A DNA stretch of 64,000 nucleotides from NCBI GenBank assembly GCA_028583415.1, contig CM053266.1, positions 47,618,726 to 47,682,725 on the forward strand. The letters run 5' to 3'. Shown here in pieces: positions 22,467 through 34,080 of this stretch. Positions within the stretch are counted from its first letter, which is position 1. Each line of letters opens with the position of its first letter. The notes under the pieces were generated by a model. It saw only the letters and a list, made by a program, of their open reading frames with translations. It was not told the origin of the DNA and ran no database searches. Made by a program: the position numbers and the translations under genes. This stretch comes from Protea cynaroides (Eukaryota; Streptophyta; Magnoliopsida; Proteales; Proteaceae).

Positions 22467-23553
22467 CAAGTTTTACCACAGATGAGAAAGAGGAAAGTAC
22501 AAGACAGCCTCTGAAAAAGATGCAATATACAGCACATGACTAAATCCTCAAAAAGGAAACGAATGTTCAAACGCATTCTTGGGTGGACGACTGCTTGTTT
22601 AGCCATCATATCTGCCATGCCACTTGCTAGCCTTGGCCTCCCTTAGGATGAGGTATTTTGCTGAGGAGGCAAGGTACCTAATGTGCCTTATGACATTTGC
22701 ATTTTTCTGTTTATAGATCATCCTTTCTACTTCCCACCCAGCACTGAGGAATCTCCCTCTGTCGTGATATCTGAAAACCCCTCCTCTTTTGTGAGCTCCA
22801 AATGAAATTGAAGAGAAGTTCATGAATTGTTTGGATTTTGGTTTGCTTTTATTTGCATCGAAATTATTATTTTGTGGTTTTGTTGGGGATAATTTTAGTG
22901 GCATTTTTATGCTGGTCAAGGATTTTAAGTTAATGGTATCCTCTCCAGGTTTTTCAAATCATATGTTGGTGTTGATTGAGGTTTGCTAATCTTCCCTGCT
23001 GAGTCGCATAGTTTCAGACTTTTTGGGAGTTTCATCCTGAATCATTAAGTTGATGAAAATTTAAATACTCTATGGTTTTACCCATTTTGGGTGCAAAGTG
23101 TTGAAGAACTTAAATCATTATGTTATCAAAAAATTTAATGGTGGAGAGTCGTGACTGGTCTGGAGCATTCAGGTAGTTGATTGAATGAACCAAACTTGGT
23201 AGCACTTGATCTATTATATGAATACTGTCTTTCTTATGTGTTGCATTGGAACAAGATGTTGCGTACTTAACTGTTATATGGTTGTTCAGAGAGGCAAAGT
23301 ATTGATTAGTAAGGTTTTCCCAGTGAACAATGAGTTTTTTATGTTCAAATCTAATCAATTGAATAAATTTATTGGCCTGATCAATGTTACATCTAAGAGC
23401 TAGTTTATGTTATTTTCAATCCTGCAAATTGCTAATCCAATCCATGTTGTAGATGTTGGATATACATGGGCATTTGAAAATCTTCCATTTTATGACAATA
23501 CAGTGTTAGTTTTTTACTTTCCTCTTGATAAGCCATGCTTTTTGTGCATTGGC

Positions 23554-23621
23554 AGGTTAAACTCTACTTCTGGAAATGACCGGACATTTTGTAAATTTCC
23601 TGAATCATCTTATCATCTGAA
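23554..23621 (+). other. Exon-like segment of unknown origin
   Basis: An open stretch bounded by GGCAG and AAG|GTATG. One frame reads LNSTSGNDRTFCKFPESSYH. It starts exactly where similarity between blocks A and B stops. It may be an exon of a broken gene or chance. No family is recognised. Confidence 0.25.
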
Positions 23622-23685
23622 GGTATGTTTGTTAGATTTATGTGGGTTTAATTAATTACCTAAACTAATTAATTCAGTGGGAGTC

Positions 23686-23965
23686 TGATTGACACGGTAT
23701 AACTGGTTTGGTTTGATTTGTCACATGGTATGAGATAGGTTTGGTAACCCTAATTCTATTGTGGGAAAGGTTTTAAGGTTACATCTGTATTCTATAAATA
23801 CAGGGTTGGAGTCCCCACAGTCACTGTTAATAAGTTCTCTCTGCACCCATTAGCAAGAGAAGTCAGGATATCCTCTGGAGGCTGTGGAAGACTGTGACCG
23901 AGGGATTTCGATCAAAGCTTGGAGCGTCGTGGAGCGTATGAGAATTAATCTTTTCACAAACAGGT
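23686..23965 (+). mobile_element. Possible solo LTR
   Basis: Contains a TATA-like CTATAAATACAGG and downstream text resembling the R/U5 part of a small plant LTR, ending TTTTCACAAACA. No second LTR or internal region is seen. Weak call. Confidence 0.3.
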
Positions 23966-24126
23966 ATGTCTTTATGATTCATAGTTAATGGCTTCTCTAT
24001 TGTGTTCTATGGTAATTGTATGAAAGGAGAATGAATTTTATGGAAACCCTAAACACATAATATTCTAATAATGTCTTCCTATTCTCAATTAGTTTCTGTT
24101 TTTCTTTCTCTTTGTCAGACATTTGA

Positions 24127-24766
24127 ATCTTAAATGTTTATCCTTCATCATTTATACAAGTGTTTTACCGTAATCTACACGGTAAAACTGTAGCTGTCAG
24201 GCTAAATTGGAAAAGTACGGTTGAAGCCTTAAAACAAAGATAGAAGCCGTCGAGGCTATACCCACAAAGGCTCAGAGGTTGACATTTGATGGTTCCGTGC
24301 TGCTTGACCGAGAGACCCTATATTATTACAAAATAGGGGAAGGTAGTTTCATAAATCTGTTTATTCCCTTGTTAGGGGGAGCCGATAATCCGCAAGAGGC
24401 CGAATTCCGCCGAAATGAAACACGGGCTGGTTTTTTTTTATTTATTGTTTTTTAATTTTTTTTGTACTTATAATTTTTTACAGAAGTTAACATTTTTTTT
24501 TTTGTTTTTTTTTGTATATACAGAATTGTTGAGCAGAAATTTGATTCAAGTTAGGACTCGGACTGAAACAGTGATCCAACGCGATCCAACGCTTAGATAG
24601 ACTCACGAGAATACAAAAAGAATTATATGCTTTGACAAAGAAAGTGAATGGCAATCTGGAAAAAGGCGAGAGATACTTGCGAGAAGCAAAAGAGGGACAT
24701 GGAAAGACGAAGGAGCTGCTTCGGTCAGCCAGAGAGCTTGGATTAAATGTTGGCCCTGAGCCATGA
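24127..24766 (+). pseudogene. Ubiquitin-like domain protein gene, frameshifted
   Basis: Codons from 24151 give FIQVFYRNLHGKTVAVRLNW and STVEALKQ. After losing one base near 24235 the next frame continues IEAVEAIPTKAQRLTFDG, ETLYYYKIGEGSFINLF. The pattern follows ubiquitin itself (LTGKT.., then I..KEGIP..QQRL.F.G). The exon ends at 24429. After a 94-bp GT..AG intron, exon 24524-24766 joins in phase (NETRA|ELLSRNLIQVRTRTE) and carries a basic helical tail (RIQKELYALTKKVNGNL) to a TGA at 24764. A 10-bp tandem duplication, GATCCAACGC (24573-24592), breaks this exon as well. No in-frame ATG was found at the 5' end. Intact relatives would be plant ubiquitin-like superfamily proteins; the precise member is not recognised. 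If both shifts were sequencing errors it could be a real gene. Confidence 0.75.
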
Positions 24767-25102
24767 AATCCTGTAACAAATAACAAAATTTGTTTTTTTT
24801 GGGGGGTTTTAATTGAAACTTTTTTTCTACAATGAAAGAATATCAGTTTAACTAAAACCGGTACATCCACTGGTAAGTCCATTGGTCAATTTTGATAAAC
24901 GATTTCGATGCTTTTATTGCTCTAAATATAATTCAGATCTCAAACTTAAAGTAGAATTTAAGAAATAATGACATATTTGATGTAAAAAAAAGGTTAATTC
25001 AACCAAGATTGTAAGCTTATCAAAGTAGACATCTTTTGTGCATGTTGAACGATGTGGTGATTCCAAACATTGGATTTTTTTTTTTTTTTTTGGTAAAAAT
25101 TC

Positions 25103-25149
<47 letters not shown>

Positions 25150-25962
25150 AAGATTAGACACTCCTCAAAATTTAAAGTCTAATTCAATCAAATAGTTTCT
25201 TACTGATACCGAAAAAAAAAAAAAAAAGTTTCTCACGTATTGGATTCTCCATGTATGTTACTATTATGAACAATCCTACCCACTTCTGTATTCAAGCCTC
25301 AAGTTTTCGCCTTTTGTCAAATTCTATTTGGGTTGAAATTTTATATCTGAATAAATAACCATTGAATCTATATATCTCTAAAATTTTGGTCTCATTTGAT
25401 CTAAACATGGCAGATACTGCATTAATCTCAATAAGCTTTAACTGGGCATGTCATTCAAGATACTCCGGATAAGACAAGGGTCAGATCTCCTAATCAAACA
25501 CAATCATATATCTTCCAATGAAATGACATGTTTCAAAAACATATATAAGAATGAAAAAAAATTGTCTCCTATTGTCTGGTCTTTTCCGTCATAATTCAGA
25601 AGTTCAGATGATATGCATTCTAATCTACTAGTATGTATATCGAGTAAACTTCAGTCACTAGTCACTGCTGGAGTCCCTCCACTAACGAGAGATGATCCAA
25701 ACCCTTTAAGAATGCTTTCTTCCATTGATCAATCATAAATTTTCAAAAACTCTAATTTGCTATTTAACCAACATCATTTTAGGTGAACTTTGCACCTCGT
25801 CAGGAAATGTAAAGAAGTATACATGGAATTTCACTACTTACCACCAAAAAAAAAAAAAAACAAAGGAAAAGAAGAAAATGAAATTTCACTTTGCTGACTT
25901 GACATATGCCGGCAATAATTGTGTGCAAAATGTAAGACATCAATATAATTTGATAGACCCTT
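24767..25962. other. Intergenic with (AT)n microsatellite
   Basis: AT-rich. A long AT dinucleotide run lies at 25103-25146, preceded by poly-T. No gene or clear element was seen. Confidence 0.6.
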
Positions 25963-26690
25963 TTTTTTTGTAGGAAAGAAACTTATTTATTAATGAAGAA
26001 ACGGGATACAATTGAGATTTCATTCTTACACAAGTCATGAAGCCAGAGAGTGGAGACGACCAATGTGACATCTCTGTAAATGACATTGTCTTCCCAGCTA
26101 GGGTATGAGCAGTGTTGCTAGAAACCCTAGAAATAGCCACAAAAGACACTGGATTACATTTAGAGGCCAAACAAATGATATCCTCTCTGATAGGATCGAT
26201 CTCCCTAAAGCAAGGGATTGCTGGATCACGCAACCAGTGAATAATATCTTCACAATCACACTCCACAATCACATCTTTGAAACCATCCTCAACAGCCAAC
26301 TGCAAGGCTGACCTAATGGCCAAAGCCTCACCCACAACCGCCGAAGAAGAGAGAATGAACTAAGAAACAGCCTTAAGTATATTACCTTCTGCATCTCTGA
26401 AAATAAAACTGAGTCCATCCACTCCCAAACTTTCCAAAAAAGCTGCGTCTGTGTTTATCTTTACCTTACAAATCAGCGGGGGATACCATATTGCTCCACC
26501 GATATTCTCAAATTCCTTATCAGGTAGAAATAAAGGCTGGCCAGAAACAATCGTAAACTCTTCGAAGGCCCATTGAGCTTTTTGGATGACCTTAGAAGAG
26601 CTCCAAAATCTGTTTTCAAAAAGCAACTCATTTCGCACCCTCCAAAGGACATATGAAGGTAGCCATGGACATAACGCCTAATCATGAGCA
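25963..26690 (-). mobile_element. L1 LINE 3' end with RNase H domain, minus strand
   Basis: Minus-strand translation gives VRNELLFENRFWSSSKVIQ, then KVKINTDAAFLES, GEALAIRSALQLAVEDG, VIVECDCEDIIHWL and ISRVSSNTAHTLAG. This is the RNase H-like domain (RVT_3) at the end of plant LINE ORF2, with its acidic residues (NTDAA, GEAL.., ECDCED) still present. A single in-frame stop near 26360 splits an otherwise open frame. The poly-A tail appears as poly-T at 25963-25971 on the + strand. 5' truncated and inactive. Confidence 0.85.
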
Positions 26691-27960
26691 AACATTTCTT
26701 GTTGGCGTTTTTTCATTTTTTCATGTATTGTTTTTCTTCCGGGGTACTAGAATATGTGAGTTCAGCAAGCTTATCCTCCATGATACCCATATCAAGGTCT
26801 AGTATATACCTAAAACTATCTCGAGATCCTTAATTCATTGTTTGTAATTGGTTCCAGTAAGAACAAGAACACTAACCAAATTGCTTGCATTAATAGACAT
26901 CCTGAGATTAAAAGATAATGCATAATTATTGTGCAGTGTAGTAAATAAAACAATCACCCACACTCACAAACCAACTGTGCTAACATTTACACAACACATA
27001 CAAGCAAATAACCCTTTTTCGGGAGTCAACCAAAATACAAATTCATCCTTTGGGACAAATATGCACTTGATTTTCCCTGTGCTTGTGCAGTAATAGATAA
27101 TTAACAGAAAATCATATATATAATTTTCTTGCACCAGCAATGTCAAAATACACATGCAAGTAAATTTCATTTCTCAGAGTTAACCAACTATACATTTTTC
27201 TTTGGGATAAACATGCAGTGGTCTCCTCAGTATCCGTGCAGTGACCGCGAAAGAATAGTGATTCAAAAATCCCATGACCTTTGGGTTAATGAGACCCTTA
27301 AAGTCAAAATCCTTCTACTTATGTGCATGTGCATACATTTAAAAGGCTTGGTAGTGTCACTTTTGAGTTAACACTTCCGGTCTAGCTGCTCTTGCAGACG
27401 TGAAATTCTTGATGTATTTATAAATGCTCTCATTGAATTTGAGAGTATCCTGAAGAGACAAGGTTTACCACTTTGGTGGGTTCTACCAGATCCCAATATG
27501 ATACTCACAAACTCTCACAATAACTGTGTTTCGTAATGCCACCCATGGGTGAACACTCCCTTATTTTGAAGCATTGATAAATACACAGTCTTGAATTTGA
27601 AGACCTCATAATGAAATAAGGTGTGCCACTTTTGTGGGTTCCACCGAATTCCACCATGATATCACCAAACTCTCTTTGTAGTGAAAATGAGATTTTAAAA
27701 CAACATGAATGTCACAATTATATTTCAAATATAAAGCTAAACATTTATTGAAAACATGCACAATAGCTCATCAATATACATGGTATAAATAATTAGAAAA
27801 TCCTGTAAAATGATATTGAATCAAGTCCCATAAGACACTTTCTGCCCAAAAACACATTTTATTGGTCCCCAAAACTATCGAAATTATATACCACACTGAA
27901 GATCTCGACGACATGAATCCAACGCAAAAAACCGTACCTCAATCGGAGGTCGGATGTGCT
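26691..27960. other. Intergenic with diverged internal repeats
   Basis: Two pairs of weakly similar segments are visible: 26975-27100 with 27130-27240 (both with CAACCAA.., TTTGGGA.AAA.ATGCA), and 27410-27520 with 27570-27670 (both with GTGGGTTC.ACC). No coding sequence recognised. Confidence 0.4.
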
Positions 27961-28619
27961 CACACGCGCCCAAAGAAGATTCAATCCTTTTTTTTTTTTT
28001 TTTAAATCGGTTCAAACCGGTTCGGTCCGGTTCGGTTTTTTGAGATGGTCGAACCAAACCGAATATACATTAAACTTCTTTTTTAAAATTCCTTCAAACC
28101 GAACCGCTTTGGTCTAGTATCGTTGAACCAGAGAGTTGGTTCGACGAACCAACCATCGGTTCAGTATTGGTCCAACTCGATCCATTTTTCGGGTAACCGG
28201 ACTAACAATTCGGGTTCTCTGGCCGAGTATACAGGTCAGTCAATGCGGGTCATTGACCGGGTTCACAGGTCATTGACTGGGGCGAGTCTAAATACAGTCG
28301 GGTCCCAGGTGAGTTACCCACATGTGTCAACGAGTCAGACCGAGTCAACTCGGTCTGAGGTCAGGATAATCCGTTAGGGTTACCGAGTTGACCCGGCGAT
28401 GACCGGATCAGCCACCACCTTTTTTTTTTTTAAAAACCCTAGTCAACGCGTAGCTTTCACACGTTTTTCCACAGGTGCGTGAAGGCGCGTCAGGTCACCG
28501 CCGGCGAATTTCTTTATATCGGCGGCTTCGTCTTTCAAAGCCCTACAAGCCTGTATAGTTTGATTTAGTTTTCACCGGTCCGAAAAAGTTTTCTATGGTC
28601 CAAAACCTATACAGGTTTG
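27961..28619. other. GGTTCGG/CCGAACC-rich repeat sequence
   Basis: Dense GGTTCGGT, GGTTCAA and CCGAACC motifs on both strands, then a GTCA/GACC-rich part (28220-28400). It looks like degraded repeat sequence; the element type is not clear. The open frame at 28123-28377 has no recognisable protein. Confidence 0.35.
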
Positions 28620-30953
28620 TGTCACACCCCAATTCTGCACCAACCAGAATGGTGTGATGTCAATAAACCAACGGTTCAACCAGGATCTCGAATAGGCTAT
28701 CCCCATCAGGTTAAACCAAAACACATTCCACATTAATCAAAGATAATAAAGTAAATAGCGAAAGTCTTACAGATAATGAACTGAGGTCTAGTCATGATAT
28801 ATAATTAATATTTCATTTATCTCCAGGTAATCAAAACATAATTTAATACATATTACAAATATCCAAATACGAAAATTAAACTCTAAGCGTATCCACAGTG
28901 AAACACTCGCTTAACGAATCATAATAGTCCTCCACAGATTGCTCATCATATCCGTCACCCGTTTATATGTTGACGTGTTGACATAATCTTCAGCCGTAAT
29001 ACCTGCAACATCAGAAACTAAAAGAATTACGCGCGCGAGGGTCAACTCTCTAACTTGAGCTCAGTGAGTAAACAAAACAATGCAACAAATATATGCATGC
29101 ATTCAATTCATATCTTGGGTCTGGTTCATAAGTTTACAATGTGCAATAGAAAGGATTGGTGGCCACCGCACCTCTATACACAGGGTGTGTAAGCCCACCC
29201 AACGGATCAAATACCATTGTCGTCCACATCCACCCCACCATGGAATAGAGATAGAGCTAAAGTGCTTAGGACCGCACCGCGTCACACTTCTCTTGATGCT
29301 CTACCCATACCAACACGTAAGCCTCTATTGGCGAGGGCTTGCAAACGGGACTCGCAACAAACCAATCCTAATGTCAAACAGTGTATCCAAGGCCTCAACC
29401 CAGCATCCTTCAATAAGTCCATAGAGATAGAGCTAAGGCCCCCCGACAGAGTCAGAGACTACACGGTCTGAGACCACCTCCCCTGATGCCCTACGACGTA
29501 ATAGTTCTACTAAGGTAATGGTGATACGACGATGTTAGTGGACAAAACTTGAGTAGAAATAGAGCTAGAGTCTGGTGACCAGGATGAACCACAGTGTCAC
29601 GTCCTCCCCCTGATGCTCCACTCGCATCAAGCACACTAACTACACACATACATTCACATGCCTATTCCTAGCATCATAATCATCATCATGTTATAAATAA
29701 ACTGAATTAAATATGCATGAACAGTAATAACAGGAATAGTAGATGACATGTGATATGCACATTACAATCATACAATCATAGAATCATACATAGTATTGGA
29801 CTCAATAAACGAAAACAGTTTATTATTAGCCAATTAGTTTAGGTCTTGTTCCCTCACCTTTGGTTGCTAGTAGATCCTCGTTCAAGCTTTATGAGTCACC
29901 TTTAAAATCACTAGAAAGACCTAACAAGTCGATAGATTTTAATTAGAATTAATTATAATATATTTAGACTAACTGAAATCATAGGGTCGCAGGGTAGGGT
30001 CGCAGGGTAGGGTCGCACCTAGGGTAGCAGTTTCTGCGACCCTAGGGTGTAGGGTCGGACGTGGGGTCGGATACCAATCAACCCTACGTGCGACCACACC
30101 CTCCCTGGGACTTCCCGAGGGCATGTGGTCGATCATGTGGTCTCGTAGGGTCGGATATCATTCGACCCTACGTGCGACCACACGTATTCTGAGTTGACCT
30201 TTCATTCTAAAGTCCATTATTTCATGTTTAGATCCTTTGGCTTACTTTCATGGTCCATTTTTATGATTGTTCTATGGCTCAAAACTACAAGTTATACACT
30301 ATTCATAGTCCATAATGATTTTCTCCATGGAATCTCTTGAAACTTGTCCATGAATGGATGATTTGGGTTTCTCCTAATCCTATGTTCTTCATAACTATTC
30401 TAGAATCTCTTATTCAGGTAAGGAATTAGGTTCATACCTTTATTCAGAGGTTTCTCTGAGCTTCCTCCTCTTCCTTAGTCTTCTTCTTCAAGTTTCCTTC
30501 TCTTCTTCTCTTCCTTCTCTTTCTCTTGCTCTCACTTTCAATTAGAGTTTTAAATGAGTGAAAGAGGCTTAAGGATGCCCTATTTATAGAGAAAAACCCT
30601 CCATAATAACCCCCAGTGAGTTTAGGAAAGATCCCCTTAGAATTAGGAAAGTTTTCTAATTTTTGGTTCGTGCTGTTTTGGTAGGGTCGGACGTAGGGTT
30701 GCAGGATCCATCGACCCTACACCTTCTTGGTCATGCAACCCTACGACTAAAAAGTCAAGGGTTGGACTTCTGTTGAGGTGGGGTCGACCCTACCTGTTTA
30801 GGCATGCGACCCTACCCTCACATTTCCTGTTTTTGGGTCAAACTCATACCTGGTCTTGTGATTTTCTTCACGCACTTGGTCCACTTGACTCGACCATGAT
30901 AGGTAAACCTGGTACAAGGTGGTAAGACCGGTTAGTTCGATACGGGTCTTACA
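28620..30953 (+). mobile_element. Large LTR-like sequence, probable gypsy (Tekay/Del-type) solo LTR
   Basis: Starts TGTCACACCCC and ends GGGTCTTACA, the style of large Ty3/gypsy LTRs in plants. A promoter-like CCCTATTTATAGAG lies at 30578-30591, about 370 bp from the right end, as expected for U3-R. No internal gag-pol lies next to it in the right order. The 5-bp flanks (GTTTG, ATATA) do not match, so it may be a rearranged or partial element, not a clean solo LTR. Confidence 0.6.
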
Positions 30954-32345
30954 ATATATGTCGAGGGGGGTTCGGTCGACCCTCCTCCATTCTTCGTAGA
31001 CGAGCCCTCAAGTCTCGGAGCTCTTCTTCTACGTTTCCTATGATCTAGAGAGATTGAGCCTTGACCACAGCTCTTTGCAATCTGGCCGCATCCAACCTTA
31101 CTTGGATATCTTCTTGTAGTAGTTGCAGCCCTAAACGTTCCGAGACAAGAACTTTGCTCATACTCCGGTGAACACTTACGGTCGAGGTGCTGGAGGAGGA
31201 TGCTTGACTTACAGCATGTGATCTCCTTGGTATACCTCCTGCAGTTCTTCTGGATCGATGGCTTATCAATCCTTGAGCCCAAGGTGGTTGTGCCCCTGGG
31301 CATCTCTCTAGGTAGCTCCTACGGGTAGAAGCGCCTCCCTGATGTTACGCCGCTCCTGTTTCCCCCGATGCTCCGGAGGACCTTGATTTATTCCTCGCTG
31401 TTTCATGCCATGTATAGGCTGAACTTTTGCAACTGTTAGCTGATCCAGTAGCCGTTTGGTTAGGAGCTCAAGTTGGCAAGCAACGTTATCGAATTATTCC
31501 CTCATCACATACTGAGGAGAATTTAAAGGAAAAACTTCTAGCTCAAGGCTAAGGTTGTTGACTGCTGAGATGCGGGCTTCGTTAGCTCCAGGGGCGTTCT
31601 CTGGAAGACACCCTTTGGCCACTCCGATGTCTAAGTCAGTCTGAGGGACAAACAGTATGAGACAGATAAGAATGACTATCCCTTTAAATTAAGGAGATTA
31701 GGGTAGCTAGCTTATTCTGAGCTCGAATGCTAGGGAAAAAAATGTCTGTCCCCTTACATGAATGTGCTTCCTCTATTTATAGGTTGTGAGTGACCTGAAT
31801 GTAGGAGCTATACATGTTCTCTGTCATGGGGGAATGTCCTCCTTAGAGTGTGATTTACGCCCATTAATTTGGAGATCAGGTGATCTTCTATGGGGATATC
31901 CCAACTATAGGATTTCTCTTTCAGGATTCTGTTAACTCCTTTTTGGCGGATATCTAGGGGAGTTTGACCTCTGTATTCATTAAAATGGGTCCCACCCGTA
32001 TGTTATTATATAGCTATCATGTTGCGCGTGGACTTATACAACAGGTCTTGCTTTTGGAGAGCTGTCGAGGTCAATATACCAAATAGACTGTCGAGGGCCC
32101 CCTATAATGCCGAGGTGTCGAGGCCTCCATGTTGGTGGTTCTGCTCTGGCGAGCCTCCGGGGTCCTCACTTCTGTGAAGCTCTGAGGTCCTTGCTTCCAT
32201 GAGTTTCTGAGGTTCTTTATTATTCTCATTTGTGGTTCTGGTTCATCAGGAACCGCTTCTTTGTCAACCCTCTAAGGTTGGCAATTTGAGTAGGGCCCTT
32301 TTTACTTGGGTATTAATATACATGTGTCGAGACTCGATTGGGGGA
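30954..32345 (-). mobile_element. Degraded LTR-retrotransposon-like fragment
   Basis: Minus-strand frames from 31303 down give ISHRSRRTAGGIPRRSHAV and a charged, Arg-rich stretch (DHRKRRRRAP). This resembles the start of a retrotransposon gag, but no zinc knuckle or pol motif is visible. The 31750-32340 part (TCGAGG..., CTATTTATAGG) looks LTR-like. Family uncertain. Confidence 0.4.
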
Positions 32346-34080
32346 GTCGTATCCTCCCATATCACTGTTTGATCCAAAATAATCATTTTGATTGTTTCAA
32401 GTTAGTTCATGATAACAACTTTAATAAAAATTAATTTGAAAATCTCTTTGATAATAACGAAAAATAAGATAGAAAAATAGTTCTTATTGATGAACTTGAA
32501 ATGACACTGAGAGGGGGGGGGGTGAATCAGTGTCTAAAAATTTTTTCTAATAATTTTACTGTTGCCAAAGCTGATGGAGATATAATTTTTCACACACACA
32601 CACAAGCGTATGCAAATCTACCTCACTACCACTCAGTAGCCAGGTCTACTAGATTTGCACACCCACCATGCAAGTCATTCCATGCATTCTAAAATATACC
32701 AGAAAAATAAAACAATGTACATAGAGATATTACGTGGTTCAACACCACAGTGTGTGATGGTTAATCTACGGAGTAATGCCTGAGGGCTCCGTATTTACTC
32801 AATACTCAACTTTTAGTCTCTTACAGACAAGAATACTAATCCTAGGTTTTCTTAGCATAAAACTGAGAGGGCAAATAATGCCAAGATTCAGGCTATAACA
32901 GCCAGTGTCCAACACCCACTGAACACAATACAAATAGAATATTTTTGGGGCTTATAGAATTGTCCTACAATGAAACCCACAGACTAGATAGACATTCTAT
33001 TTTTTTCTTTCACCTATGCTAGCATACAATGCATAGAAAATATTAAAAAGATAGGGAATGAGAAAATCTCACAATCGATTTCTCGAATAGCCAGCAATAA
33101 TTTTTGGAGCTCCATACTGCTTTGAGAATTCTTCTACAGTCTTCAATGATGGTAGAAAGCGATTCACAGAGCATACCTTGCTCACAGGCTCCCAATCTCT
33201 TCTACACAATCCATAATCACCATGAATGGAAAAATAAAACCTCTACCAACCTCTTATAGGGATTTAGCACTCCATTGATGCGTAGAGTAGAGGTAGCTGG
33301 TGATTGATCCCTTCCATAAGGCACAAAACCCTAGAAATATTTCTTCCTGATTTTTTACCCCTTTTCAATTTTTATCCACATTTTTATGACTCCCAAAGAC
33401 ACCCAATAGGTAGAGCATCGAATTTCAAACTCGGTGCAACTTGAACCGTTCGATTCTGAGCTAAGATGAAGGAGTTATGACAGTTTAAAGTTCAGCCAAT
33501 GAGATTATTCTAAAAAGAATCTTTTTAGTCATAATTGTGCATCCGCACCGCATGGAATCAGCTCCCTTGCTGACAAGACAGCCTGCGCTGTCGAGTTCTG
33601 ATTGGTTGATCGCGAATCTTTGAAATCAGCCGTTCGATAACCTTAAACAGGCGGGAAAGGCCAGAGGCCGTCAGATCTGAACAAATTGTGTCAAGCGCGA
33701 TCAGCTGCAACAGAAGCCTCCAATTAGAATCTTCCCACACCAGTACCTTGTACACGATACATGGAATCAAAACGCATGCTTCACGAAATGCAAACCACCG
33801 CTCTAACTTGCATTCAACCAATAGTAACACTCGTGGCTGAACTTGATGCAACTATCATGTAACACTTGATCCCGCACTTTCTTGAGCTGTCAGATGCTGA
33901 TCTCGACTCCGAGGCTCAATCTCAGCTGTGGATCTTAGATCTCCTTCTTCTTAAATGGACGAAATTGCCCATGACAACTCTTAAAAGGGCCTCTGTAACC
34001 GATATTCCATTCAACAAAACCTGTAGAAGCAATTATTCTCGAGAAAAGTTATCTTTAACCCATTTGCTCACTCTCTTTCT
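32346..34080. other. Probable retroelement debris, no gene
   Basis: Contains GACACTGAGAGGGGGGGG with GTGAATCAGTGTC (a short inverted repeat around a G run, about 32501-32533) and a TTACGTGGTTCAACACCAC motif. Both are common in plant retroelement junk. Reading frames are short and unsupported. Confidence 0.35.

Larger units (their letters stand above)
15960..23550 (+). repeat. Duplicated block A (direct repeat of about 35050-42270)
   Basis: Collinear with block B over about 7.5 kb: AT-rich upstream DNA, Alfin-like promoter, exons 1-3, and about 4.6 kb of intron 3. Similarity ends close to CTCTTGATAAGCCATGCTTTT in both copies. Block A has extra insertions (17355-17508, 17677-18159, about 19320-19440) absent from B. 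B has its own insertion at 35919-36149. Confidence 0.9.

Noticed and set aside
26105..26311. Plus-strand open frame over the LINE RNase H region
   Set aside because: It is antisense to a clear RNase H domain on the minus strand.
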